Below, piece by piece: positions 1 through 7,940 of a stretch of DNA of 64,000 bases. The notes under the pieces are model-generated. The model was not told the DNA's origin, searched no databases, and saw nothing but the letters and a program-made list of their open reading frames with translations. Within the stretch, counting starts at the first letter, position 1. Each line of letters opens with the position of its first letter. This DNA comes from Bacteroidales bacterium. Its GTDB lineage: Bacteria > Bacteroidota > Bacteroidia > Bacteroidales > UBA932. The translations under genes and the position numbers were made by a program. The stretch spans positions 1-64,000 of the forward strand of contig JAFZQO010000010.1 in the NCBI GenBank assembly GCA_017620335.1, read 5' to 3'.

Positions 1-95
1 AGCTCACGGACGGCGCCGGTCTTCTCGAACTTCCTCTTGAACTTCTTGAGTGCTCTCTCGATGTTTTCGCCTTCTTTGATGGGAACTATAATCAT
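1..95 (-). CDS. rpsU: 30S ribosomal protein S21 (5' part, runs off the window)
   Basis: Only the first 31 codons are inside the window. The protein starts MIIVPIKEGENIERALKKF and continues with the basic KRKFEKTGAVRE stretch, which is the conserved N-terminal half of bS21, a small-subunit protein at the platform near the 3' end of 16S rRNA. The ATG at 95 is fixed by the strong Shine-Dalgarno sequence just upstream. It lies 47 bases after the sirtuin gene on the same strand, so it may be co-transcribed with it. The rest of the gene is outside the window. Confidence 0.93.
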   Translation of the reverse strand, partial: MIIVPIKEGENIERALKKFKRKFEKTGAVRE

Positions 96-101
96 GCTTT
101 T

Positions 102-112
102 ATCACCTCCTT
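102..112 (-). promoter_or_regulatory. Extended Shine-Dalgarno sequence of rpsU
   Basis: On the minus strand the bases AAGGAGGTGAT end six bases before the rpsU ATG. They match eleven consecutive positions of the complement of the bacterial 16S 3' end. Bacteroidota rarely use Shine-Dalgarno pairing because their 30S subunit sequesters the anti-SD tail with bS21, bS18 and bS6. A perfect SD on the bS21 gene itself fits autoregulation by bS21 supply, as proposed for Flavobacterium. The match is seen; the autoregulation is inferred. Confidence 0.8.
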
Positions 113-142
113 TTTATTTGCGGACTGCAAAGGTAGCACAAT

Positions 143-850
143 TTATCTTTCTTCCAAAATTTTTATGAATTTCTCCATGCCTTTCGTCGCAACGTCCTTT
201 ATGTGAGTGATCCTGGGGTCGTGGAGGGGAAGGTCGGCGGGGTCCACTACGTATATCGGAGTCTTCGGGTCCGCGTAGCGGTACAGGCCCGCGGCGGGGT
301 ACACCTGCATCGACGTGCCGACGATGAGCAGGAGGTCCGCCGCGGCAACCACGTCGATGGCCGGCTCGATCTTCGGCACGGACTCCCCGAAGAAGACGAT
401 GTGCGGGCGCAGCTGGCAGCCGTTCGGGGCCTTGTCCCCGAGGTTCACAGGCTCGTAGCCCACGTCAATGACCTCGCGCTCGCTGAAACTCTCGTCATAT
501 ACCCCGTTCTCCGGACGGACCTTGGTCGCCTCGCCGTGGAGGTGTATGACCTTGGTGCTGCCGGCCTTCTCGTGGAGGTTGTCCACGTTCTGCGTGATGA
601 CGGTGACGTCGTAGTCCTTCTCCAATGCTGCTATCGCAAGGTGCGCGGCGTTGGGTTTCGTGTCCTTCAACTTGGCCCTCTGCATGTTGTAGAAGTCCAG
701 GACAAGCTTGCGGTTCTTGTACCAGCCCTGGATGGAAGCGACCTCCATTGGGTCATAGTTGTCCCAGAGGCCCCCGTTGTCGCGGTAGGTCCCGAGCCCG
801 CTCTCTGCGCTCACTCCTGCGCCGGTGAGCACGGCTATCTTCTTTTTCAT
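143..850 (-). CDS. cobB: Sir2-family NAD-dependent protein deacylase
   Basis: A 235-residue sirtuin that removes acyl groups from lysines at the cost of NAD. The Rossmann motif is GAGVSAESGLGTYR (about residues 10-23), followed by TQNVDNLHEKAG (86-97) and the catalytic His105 in HLHGE. GTSMQVYPAAGL is the second NAD-binding motif. The CxxC zinc-ribbon pairs usual in sirtuins are absent, so this is a zinc-less form. Class III desuccinylases carry Tyr-x-x-Arg; here Tyr54 is followed by Gln57 and Arg58, so acyl preference is uncertain. It starts three bases after the ATPase gene stop and is probably translated from the same message. Confidence 0.93.
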   Translation of the reverse strand: MKKKIAVLTGAGVSAESGLGTYRDNGGLWDNYDPMEVASIQGWYKNRKLVLDFYNMQRAKLKDTKPNAAHLAIAALEKDYDVTVITQNVDNLHEKAGSTKVIHLHGEATKVRPENGVYDESFSEREVIDVGYEPVNLGDKAPNGCQLRPHIVFFGESVPKIEPAIDVVAAADLLLIVGTSMQVYPAAGLYRYADPKTPIYVVDPADLPLHDPRITHIKDVATKGMEKFIKILEER

Positions 851-853
851 GGC

Positions 854-2014
854 TTATACCGTGATTTTGAAATAATATTTCTTGACCCAATACTCGAACA
901 GGGGGTCGAGGATGTGCGGCTCGTCCTTCTCGTCGAAGGTCAGGATCTCCTTCTTGCAGAGAGCGTCCTTGAGACGCCGGACGTTTGCCGAGGAATTGAG
1001 CCCGTACCGTCCTATGACTTCGGCGGTGCTGAACTTGGTGTGGCCTTCCACCACGGCGCGCAGCAGGCTGACCTGATAGGTAGTAAGGTCGAACATGGTG
1101 GCCTTGAAGCGGGGCTCGTGGATGGCGAGGATCATCGAGAGGGACTCCAGCAGGACGGGCTCCATGATGTAGCCCTTTGAAAGCGAGTCGCAGATGGCGA
1201 TGAAATGGTTGATGTACCAGAGATGCCCCTTGAAGAGGTGGCAGACTCCGAGCAGGAGGTCGCGGTCTATGACTTTTCCGCTCGCCAGGAAGCCCTTGAC
1301 TATGTGCTCGATGATCTCCTTGTCCTCCACCTGGTTCAGGGGAAGGTGCTCCACCTGGCGGTAGAAAAAACGGCGGTGCTCGAATATCTCCTTCATGGCG
1401 TTCACCTGCGAACCGCAGAGCAGGAACGAGGCGAGGGGCCTGACGTTCCCGGCCTCGCGCATCTCCTTCATCACCCCCTCCAGGAGCTTGCAGACCTTGT
1501 CTCCGTTCTCGGTAAGGCCCACGTTCTGGAACTCGTCGATGATGACGAACAGCTGGGTGGCGTTCTCGGCTGCCAGGCGGTAGGGGAGACGCATGATTGC
1601 GCGGATGTCCTCGTCGTCGACGTCCCAGGTGAGGGACAGCACTGTGTCCGTCTCGGCATAGTTCTGCTGGTCGAAGACCAGGTGGGTGCCCTGCAGCATG
1701 CGTTCGGCAATGTCGGCGAATTCGCCTGGCGTGGACGCGAAGGCGCGGATGCAGGCGTCGCCGAGCTGCAGCAGCAGCTGGCCGATGCCGCGCGTCGCCG
1801 TCATGTCCACTTCCGCGATGGCGAATCTCCTGCCCTGGATGCGCATGTTGAAGAACGCCTGCTGTATCGCGGAGGTCTTGCCGCTGCGCGGCGGCTCGTA
1901 CATGGAGATGTTCTCCCCGGCGGCCATGAGGTTGCCGAGGATGGTGATGTCGCCCTTGCGGCCGATGAAATTCTTGCCGGTGACGTACTTGTTGTATATG
2001 AACGGAGAATCCAT
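854..2014 (-). CDS. P-loop ATPase with C-terminal winged-helix-like region
   Basis: A 386-residue ATP-binding protein of the AAA/STAND-like 'archaeal ATPase' type common in Bacteroidota. Walker A is EPPRSGKT, in a context like SMYEPPRSGKTSAIQQ. Walker B is LFVIIDEFQNVG. LLCGSQVNAMKEIF looks like sensor 1. The last 100 residues resemble a winged helix. The start at 2014 (MDSPFIYNKYV, then the GRKGDI motif) is chosen because the in-frame 27 residues upstream (MDCKFSVFRPFCK...) read through AT-rich promoter sequence. It is the first gene of the minus-strand run ATPase-cobB-rpsU. Its substrate is unknown; related proteins have been linked to mobile-element or DNA-related tasks, but nothing here proves that. 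Confidence 0.8.
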   Translation of the reverse strand: MDSPFIYNKYVTGKNFIGRKGDITILGNLMAAGENISMYEPPRSGKTSAIQQAFFNMRIQGRRFAIAEVDMTATRGIGQLLLQLGDACIRAFASTPGEFADIAERMLQGTHLVFDQQNYAETDTVLSLTWDVDDEDIRAIMRLPYRLAAENATQLFVIIDEFQNVGLTENGDKVCKLLEGVMKEMREAGNVRPLASFLLCGSQVNAMKEIFEHRRFFYRQVEHLPLNQVEDKEIIEHIVKGFLASGKVIDRDLLLGVCHLFKGHLWYINHFIAICDSLSKGYIMEPVLLESLSMILAIHEPRFKATMFDLTTYQVSLLRAVVEGHTKFSTAEVIGRYGLNSSANVRRLKDALCKKEILTFDEKDEPHILDPLFEYWVKKYYFKITV

Positions 2015-2039
2015 GGCGATTAACAAAAATGTTTCAGTG

Positions 2040-2047
2040 CAAAAATA
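2040..2047 (-). promoter_or_regulatory. Candidate -7 element for the ATPase gene
   Basis: TATTTTTG on the minus strand matches the Bacteroidota -7 consensus TAnnTTTG and lies 25 bases before the chosen ATG. No good TTTG is visible 19-21 bp upstream, so support is partial. Confidence 0.4.
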
Positions 2048-2056
2048 GCAAATAAT

Positions 2057-2087
2057 TTTGCAGAATGGACGAAAAACGCTAAATTTG
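2057..2087 (+). promoter_or_regulatory. Promoter of rplU-rpmA
   Basis: TTTG at 2057-2060 and TAAATTTG at 2080-2087 are separated by 19 bp, an exact match to the Bacteroidota housekeeping promoter. The leader of about 85 bases before rplU contains a small hairpin (CCGTT/AACGG, 2132-2146), which could be part of a ribosomal-protein leader. That last point is speculative. Confidence 0.75.
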
Positions 2088-2180
2088 CAGTCCAAAATTT
2101 TGTTATGACCGCTAAGCCACTGAAAAAGAGCCGTTTTGAGAACGGACGCTTACGGTTGAAACTTTTTGATAAAGTTTGTT

Positions 2181-2492
2181 ATGTACGCAATCGTAGACAT
2201 TGCAGGCCAGCAATTCAAGGTAGAGGCTGGCAATGAAATCTTCGTCAACCGCCTCGCGGCTGCGAATGGTGCTGATGTTGAGTTCGACAAGGTCCTCCTC
2301 GTCGCGGGTGACGCGGGTGTCAAGGTCGGTACTCCCTATGTAGATGGCGCAGTGGTCAAGGCCACCGTCCTCGATGACAACGCTAAGGCTGACAAGGTCC
2401 TCGTCTTCAAGAAGATCCGCCGCAAGGGCTTCCAGAAGTGCAACGGACACCGCCAGAAACTCACCAAGATCAAGATCAACGGCATTGCTTAA
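2181..2492 (+). CDS. rplU: 50S ribosomal protein L21
   Basis: 103 residues, beginning [19 protein letters not shown] and containing the L21 signature [16 protein letters not shown] near the C-terminus. bL21 binds 23S rRNA in the large subunit. The ATG at 2181 is chosen over one five codons upstream because bL21 proteins begin at MYAIV. rpmA follows after 14 bases, the usual rplU-rpmA pair. The promoter at 2057-2087 drives both. Confidence 0.97.
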   Translation: MYAIVDIAGQQFKVEAGNEIFVNRLAAANGADVEFDKVLLVAGDAGVKVGTPYVDGAVVKATVLDDNAKADKVLVFKKIRRKGFQKCNGHRQKLTKIKINGIA

Positions 2493-2506
2493 AAACAGAA
2501 CGAATT

Positions 2507-2767
2507 ATGGCACACAAGAAAGGTCAATCAAGTTCCAAGAACGGTCGTGAGTCGCAGAGCAAGCGCCTGGGTCTCAAGAAGTTTGGCGGCCAGGTCGTGA
2601 AGGCCGGCAACATCATTGTACGTCAGAGGGGCACTGTCCACAATCCCGACCGCAACGTCGGCATGGGCAAGGACCACACCCTTTATGCCCTCGTGGACGG
2701 TACCGTGAAGTTCACCAAGAAGAAAGCTGACAAATCCTACGTTTCAGTCATCCCGTTTGAGAACTAG
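2507..2767 (+). CDS. rpmA: 50S ribosomal protein L27
   Basis: 86 residues starting [19 protein letters not shown], followed by [11 protein letters not shown] and the [20 protein letters not shown] signature of bL27. The N-terminal tail reaches the peptidyl-transferase centre. There is no cleavable Firmicutes-type N-terminal extension. The start follows the family; an in-frame reading further upstream overlaps rplU and is not conserved. A strong terminator follows at 2791. Confidence 0.97.
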   Translation: MAHKKGQSSSKNGRESQSKRLGLKKFGGQVVKAGNIIVRQRGTVHNPDRNVGMGKDHTLYALVDGTVKFTKKKADKSYVSVIPFEN

Positions 2768-2790
2768 TCTCGAAGGGTTTGCAATGGCAT

Positions 2791-2833
2791 AAAGAGGACT
2801 GCACTTCGAGAGCTGTGCAAGTCCTCTTTTGTT
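2791..2833 (+). terminator. Rho-independent terminator after rpmA
   Basis: A long stem, AAAGAGGACTGCAC paired with GTGCAAGTCCTCTTT with one bulged A, is followed by a T-rich run. It closes the rplU-rpmA unit. Its 3' end is only about 27 bases before serS. Confidence 0.85.
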
Positions 2834-2859
2834 TTACCTGAATCTAACAGTAACACGAT

Positions 2860-4131
2860 ATGCTCACATTGAAAGTGCTCCGTGACGATCCGGAGAAAGT
2901 GATCGCTAAACTCGCAGTCAAGAACTTCGACGCCCGCGAGATCGTCGAAAGGGTGCTCGAACTGGATGGCCGCCGTCGCGCCCTCCAGACCGAAAGCGAC
3001 GCCATCCTGGCCCAGCAGAAGGTCAAGGCAGCCGAGATTGGCAAGTTCATGAAGCAGGGCCTGAAGGCCGAGGCCGAGGCCGCCAAGGCCGAAGTGGCTG
3101 AGATGAAGGCCCGCTCGGGCCGCCTCCTCGCCGAGTACGACGAGGTCACGGCCGAGCTCGACGCCAAGATAGTCCTCCTTCCCAACCTCCCCTGCGACCT
3201 CGTCCCCGAGGGGAAGGGCGCCGAGGACAACCTCGTCGTCAAGATGGGAGGCCCTGAGGTGAAGCTTCCCGAGGGCGCCCTCCCGCACTGGGAGCTCTGC
3301 AAGAAGTACGACATCATCGACTTCGACCTCGGCGTGAAGATCACCGGGGCCGGATTCCCCGTCTACAAGGGCAAGGGAGCCAAGCTCCAGAGGGCCCTCA
3401 TCAACTTCTTCCTCGACTGCAACACAGCCGACGGATACAAGGAGGTCGAACCGCCCGTGATGGTCAACGCCGCCTCCGGCTTCGGCACCGGCCAGCTCCC
3501 CGACAAGGAGGGCCAGATGTACCACGCCAACCTGGACGACTTCTACATGGTCCCCACCGCCGAGGTCCCCGTCACCAACATTTTCCGCGACGTCATCCTC
3601 CAGAACGACCAGCTGCCGCAGGCCCTTACGGCCTATACGCCCTGCTTCCGCCGCGAGGCGGGCTCCTACGGCAAGGACGTCCGCGGCCTCAACCGCCTGC
3701 ACCAGTTCGACAAGGTCGAGATCGTGCGCGTGGAGAAGCCCGAGGACAGTTATGCTGCCCTCGACGCCATGGTCGCCCATGTCGAGGAGATCGTGAACAA
3801 GCTCGGCCTGAAGTACAGGATCCTCCGCCTCTGCGGCGGCGACATGTCCTTCACTTCCGCCATCACCTACGACTTCGAGCTCTGGAGCGCCGCACAGGGC
3901 CGCTGGCTGGAGATTTCCTCCGTCTCCAACTTTGAGACCTACCAGGCCAACCGCCTGCACCTGCGCTACCGCGACGAGAACGGCCGCACGCAGCTCTGCC
4001 ACACCCTCAACGGCAGTTCGCTCGCGCTTCCTCGCGTCGTCGCCGCCCTGCTCGAGGACAACCAGACCCCCGACGGCATCGTCATCCCCGAGGTGCTGAG
4101 GCCTTATACCGGATTCGACAGGATTGACTAA
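2860..4131 (+). CDS. serS: Serine--tRNA ligase
   Basis: 423 residues. The N-terminal arm (about residues 1-110, rich in K/E/A with an AEAEAAKAEVAEMKAR stretch) is the antiparallel coiled coil that grips the long variable arm of tRNA-Ser. The class II catalytic core carries motif 2 as FRREAGSYGKDVRGLNRLHQF and motif 3 as HTLNGSSLALPRVVAALLE. SNFETYQANRLHLRYR is a conserved seryl-tRNA synthetase segment. Length and motifs are complete. It overlaps ruvC by eight bases, so the two are translationally coupled. Confidence 0.97.
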   Translation: MLTLKVLRDDPEKVIAKLAVKNFDAREIVERVLELDGRRRALQTESDAILAQQKVKAAEIGKFMKQGLKAEAEAAKAEVAEMKARSGRLLAEYDEVTAELDAKIVLLPNLPCDLVPEGKGAEDNLVVKMGGPEVKLPEGALPHWELCKKYDIIDFDLGVKITGAGFPVYKGKGAKLQRALINFFLDCNTADGYKEVEPPVMVNAASGFGTGQLPDKEGQMYHANLDDFYMVPTAEVPVTNIFRDVILQNDQLPQALTAYTPCFRREAGSYGKDVRGLNRLHQFDKVEIVRVEKPEDSYAALDAMVAHVEEIVNKLGLKYRILRLCGGDMSFTSAITYDFELWSAAQGRWLEISSVSNFETYQANRLHLRYRDENGRTQLCHTLNGSSLALPRVVAALLEDNQTPDGIVIPEVLRPYTGFDRID

Positions 4132-4681
4132 GGACAGAATCATACTCGGAATAGATCCCGGAACCAACATACTCGGTTTCGGGATCATTTCCGTTGATTC
4201 ACACGGGCCGCATTATGTCAGGATGGGTGTGTTCGACCTGCGCAAGATATCCGATCCTTTCGAGAAGCTGGCCAACATCAACGCCGGAGTAAAAGAGCTG
4301 ATTGCCGAGCACTGTCCGGATGAGATGGCCGTCGAGTCGCCGTTCTACGGCAAGAACGCCCAGGTTATCCTGAAGCTCGGCCGGGCCCAGGGCGCCGCGA
4401 TTATCGCCGCGACCGAGGCCGGCATACCCGTCCACGAATACGCCCCCCGCAAGGCCAAGATAGCCATCTGCGGCAACGGCGCTGCTTCCAAGGAGCAGGT
4501 GGAGACGATGGTGCAGAAGACCCTCGCCGTCGAGCTCAAGCCGGAACATCTCGACGCCACCGACGCGCTTGCCATAGCGCTCTGTCACTACTATCAGACA
4601 TCAAGCCCCCTGGCCGGCGTTTCCTCCGGTTCTTCGTGGGAGAAATTCATCGCAGCCAACCCGGGAAGGGTCAAGAAATAG
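4124..4681 (+). CDS. ruvC: Crossover junction endodeoxyribonuclease RuvC
   Basis: 185 residues, the Holliday-junction resolvase of the RuvABC system. The acidic active site is visible as GIDPGTN near the N-terminus, VESPFYGKNAQV in the middle and HLDATDALAIALCH near the C-terminus. The start is taken as TTG at 4124 (TTG ACT AAG GAC AGA ATC), overlapping the serS stop by eight bases. No ATG lies upstream of the first catalytic Asp, so a non-ATG start is required. A terminator follows. Confidence 0.93.
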   Translation: MTKDRIILGIDPGTNILGFGIISVDSHGPHYVRMGVFDLRKISDPFEKLANINAGVKELIAEHCPDEMAVESPFYGKNAQVILKLGRAQGAAIIAATEAGIPVHEYAPRKAKIAICGNGAASKEQVETMVQKTLAVELKPEHLDATDALAIALCHYYQTSSPLAGVSSGSSWEKFIAANPGRVKK

Positions 4682-4737
4682 GTTATACCTATATTATTGA
4701 AAAAATTTTAAAAAAATTCCCTTCGGGATTAAACCGC

Positions 4738-4773
4738 ACACATCCTTCCCTGTCTAAGAGGATGTGTTTTTTT
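4738..4773 (+). terminator. Rho-independent terminator after ruvC
   Basis: ACACATCCT pairs perfectly with AGGATGTGT (4759-4767), followed by six T. It closes serS-ruvC and ends about 22 bases before the next gene. Confidence 0.85.
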
Positions 4774-4795
4774 GAATGATAACATTACGATTTAT

Positions 4796-7700
4796 ATGAA
4801 AAGAAGTTTGATTCTTGTCCTGACGGCCCTGTTCAGCATGATGCTGGCGACGTCCGCATTCGCACAGTCAACTCATTCGGTCAGCGTCACCCTTCTTGAC
4901 GCATCCAACAACGAGCCAGTCAGTTACGCTACAGTATCCCTTACCCCCAAGGGTTCCACCGACCCCGCAAAATACACCCTCACGGGAGAGAAAGGTACCG
5001 CCACCCTTACCGGGCTCAAGGACGGCACCTATGTGTTTGCGGCCGAGTTGATGGGTTATCTCAAGTATGAAAAGGAAGTCGTCGTAAAGGGCGAGAACAT
5101 TGCCATAGGCGAAGTCAAGATGGAACTTGACCGCGAAATGCTCGAGGCCGCCAGCGTCACCGACGTGGGCGCCCCCGTCACGATCAAGAAAGACACCATC
5201 GAATACAATGCCGGTTCCTTCAAGACCACCGAGAGCGACGTGCTCGAGGACCTTCTGAAGAAGCTTCCCGGCGTAGAGGTCAACGATGACGGCTCCATCG
5301 TCGTCAACGGCCAGACCGTCACCAAGGTGTACATGGAGGGCAAGACCTTCTTCATGGACGATCCCCAGATTGCTACCAAGAACATCCCGGCCAAGCTCGT
5401 CGAGAAGGTCAAGGTGATCCAGAAGAAGTCCGACCAGGCCGAGTTCACCGGCATCGACGACGGCCAGGAGGAAACTGTCCTCGACCTCTCCGTCGTGGGC
5501 GGCACCATGAGCGGTCTCATGGCCAATGTCACCGCCGGCGTGGGACACGACCTCCCGGCATCCAACAATATCCCTTCCAACGCCGTCATCAGCGAGAAGG
5601 CTTCCAATCTCACCAACTACGATGATTACCGTTACCAGGGCAACCTCTTCCTCGGCAACTTCACCAACGGCACCCAGATCTTCGTCATCGGCAACGCCAA
5701 CAACGGCGCCGGCGGCATGGGCTTCGGCGGTGGCGGCGGCATGCCCGGCATGGGTGGCGGCGGCATGGGCGGCGGCATGGGCGGCGGCTTCGGCGGCGGC
5801 GGTGTTACCAGCTCCTACATGCTCGGTTCCAACCTCGGTTTCAACCTCTTCGACGACAAGATGGAGGCCAGCGGCAACTACAGCTTCAACGGCAGCGACT
5901 CCGACTCCCGTTCCCTGACCTATAGCAACAACCACCTCGAGGAGCTGGGATACGACATGATCACCAACCGTGAAAGCAACTCCCTCTCGAACAGCAAGGG
6001 CCACAGCATAAGCATGCGCATCGAGCATACGTTCAGCAAGAGCGCTTCCCTCATCTTCCAGCCCCAGTTCAGCTACAGGCTTTCCAACTCCGAGTCCATC
6101 AGTTCTTCTGACACTGACTACAACTACTTCGACCTCGGCTTGAAGGATATCAATGAAAGCTGGAGTATCAATTCCTCCAACACCAAGAGCCTGAGCGCCT
6201 CCGGTAACCTCATGTACCGCCAGAGGATCGTCATCCCCGGCCGTACCCTTACCGTCAACGTCAGGTACAACCTCAGCAACAGCCTCACCGACGGTTACAC
6301 CCAGTCCCTGACCCATATTTTCGAGAATGCTATCGCCAGGACCCTGGAATCCTATACTCCGATCAACCAGAGGAACGACCAGACCAGCAAGCAGGCATCC
6401 ATCTCGGCCAACGCTACATACACCGAGCCTCTCGGAAACTACTTCTACGTGGAGGGCAACTATTCTTACGCTTGGAACCATTCCCTGTCCGAGAAGAACG
6501 CCTTCAGCAGCGGACTCTATGACGTGGATTTGTACTCCAAGGACAATCATCCGTATAACAAGACTGGTGAGGTTCCCGATCCCAGCTACTCCAACAGCAT
6601 ACTGAATGACTACGTGAACCAGCAGATCGGAGCCAACCTTCTCTATCAGGGTGAGTACCTCCGCGCCCAGGTCGGTGCGAGCCTGCGTCCCACCACGACC
6701 CACAACGCCACCACCAGGGCCACCTACCAGATCGACACCACCTTCACCGTGATCAACTGGTCCCCTAACGCCCAGGTCATCTGGGATGCCAACGACTACC
6801 TGAACGTCCGCTTCTTCTACCGCGGCAACTCCAGCCAGCCGAACATCTCCCAGCTCATGCCTGTCCCTGACAACTCCAACCCTATCAACATCTCGCTCGG
6901 TAACCCTTCCCTGGCTCCGTACTTCTCGCACAACATCAACGGCGAGTTCCGCTACAATAACCGCCAGAGGTTCTCCTCCGCCAACCTCCGCTTCAACGCG
7001 GGCATGGTCCAGAACCCTATCGTCAATGCCCAGATGATCGTCAACGGCCGTACCTTCACGATGCCTTTCAACGGACATGACACCTACAACGGCAGCCTCA
7101 ACCTCACGACGAACTCCCCGATCTTCACGACCAGGTTCACGATGTCCACCCAGACCGGTATCAACGGCTCCCGCAACTACTCTTACATGGGTAACAATAT
7201 CGATGTCAAGAAGTATTTCAAGGATGAGGATCTTTTCGAGTTCGATTATCCTGCATTCCTCAGCGAGTACAGCGACATCAGCAACAGCAAGAATTTCATC
7301 CTGAAGTCCAATACTTCCATGAGCGCCAACGAGCGCATCACCTTCACCTGGCGTGCGGACGACTTCGACCTGAGGGTCGGTGCCAGCACCAACTACCAGA
7401 GGACCTGGGTTGACCAGACCGTCACCACCTCGACCTTCCGCAACGCCGCCACAGGTTCCTTCACCTGGAACTGGGAGGGCCCCGGCATCACCTTCGACAC
7501 CGACATGAACTACATGTGGTACAACGGTTACGCCACCAACCCCACCCCCACCTTCCTTTGGAACATGGAGATCGAGAAGCTCCTCTTCAAGAACCAGGCT
7601 TCCCTCTCGCTCCGCGGCTATGACCTGCTCGGCCAGACCAAGAACTTCTCCCTGAGCACCAGCGGCACCACCTACACCGAGTCCTTCACCAACTCCCTCG

Positions 7701-7846
7701 GACGCTACATCATCCTTGCTTTCTCCTGGCGCTTCAACTCCTTCGGAGGCCAGCGCGGACGTGGCGGCATGGGCGGTCCCGGTATGGGCGGTGGCCGTGG
7801 AATGGGCGGCGGCATGATGGGCGGCGGTATGCCCCCTATGATGTAG
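4796..7846 (+). CDS. Large outer-membrane beta-barrel protein (TonB-receptor-like, Gly/Met-rich)
   Basis: 1016 residues. A signal peptide (MKRSLILVLTALFSMMLATSAFAQ) precedes a carboxypeptidase-regulatory-like beta domain (about 30-115). A plug-like region contains DVLEDLLKKLPGVEVNDDGS and VTKVYMEGKTFFMDDP. The remainder is a long beta-barrel of the outer membrane protein beta-barrel family 3 type. A Gly/Met run (about residues 303-337, DNA 5703-5806) interrupts the protein after the plug. A second Gly/Met/Arg tail (about 983-1016) follows the aromatic last strand LAFSWRF. The ATG at 4796 is preferred because an earlier in-frame start at 4772 lies in the ruvC terminator. It is monocistronic between two terminators. 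The ligand is unknown. Confidence 0.85.
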   Translation: MKRSLILVLTALFSMMLATSAFAQSTHSVSVTLLDASNNEPVSYATVSLTPKGSTDPAKYTLTGEKGTATLTGLKDGTYVFAAELMGYLKYEKEVVVKGENIAIGEVKMELDREMLEAASVTDVGAPVTIKKDTIEYNAGSFKTTESDVLEDLLKKLPGVEVNDDGSIVVNGQTVTKVYMEGKTFFMDDPQIATKNIPAKLVEKVKVIQKKSDQAEFTGIDDGQEETVLDLSVVGGTMSGLMANVTAGVGHDLPASNNIPSNAVISEKASNLTNYDDYRYQGNLFLGNFTNGTQIFVIGNANNGAGGMGFGGGGGMPGMGGGGMGGGMGGGFGGGGVTSSYMLGSNLGFNLFDDKMEASGNYSFNGSDSDSRSLTYSNNHLEELGYDMITNRESNSLSNSKGHSISMRIEHTFSKSASLIFQPQFSYRLSNSESISSSDTDYNYFDLGLKDINESWSINSSNTKSLSASGNLMYRQRIVIPGRTLTVNVRYNLSNSLTDGYTQSLTHIFENAIARTLESYTPINQRNDQTSKQASISANATYTEPLGNYFYVEGNYSYAWNHSLSEKNAFSSGLYDVDLYSKDNHPYNKTGEVPDPSYSNSILNDYVNQQIGANLLYQGEYLRAQVGASLRPTTTHNATTRATYQIDTTFTVINWSPNAQVIWDANDYLNVRFFYRGNSSQPNISQLMPVPDNSNPINISLGNPSLAPYFSHNINGEFRYNNRQRFSSANLRFNAGMVQNPIVNAQMIVNGRTFTMPFNGHDTYNGSLNLTTNSPIFTTRFTMSTQTGINGSRNYSYMGNNIDVKKYFKDEDLFEFDYPAFLSEYSDISNSKNFILKSNTSMSANERITFTWRADDFDLRVGASTNYQRTWVDQTVTTSTFRNAATGSFTWNWEGPGITFDTDMNYMWYNGYATNPTPTFLWNMEIEKLLFKNQASLSLRGYDLLGQTKNFSLSTSGTTYTESFTNSLGRYIILAFSWRFNSFGGQRGRGGMGGPGMGGGRGMGGGMMGGGMPPMM

Positions 7847-7865
7847 AAAACAGTGTTTTAGATAA

Positions 7866-7908
7866 GAAAAACCGTAAAAAGGGTTAAACCTTCTTACGGT
7901 TTTTCTTT
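7866..7908 (+). terminator. Rho-independent terminator after the beta-barrel gene
   Basis: GAAAAACCGTAA (7866-7877) pairs perfectly with TTACGGTTTTTC (7894-7905), followed by TTT. The T tract runs into a TATATTTG (7908-7915), a candidate -7 element for the following reductase gene. No matching -33 element is seen. Confidence 0.8.
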
Positions 7909-7940
7909 ATATTTGTACGAATCGTATAAACCAACCAACT

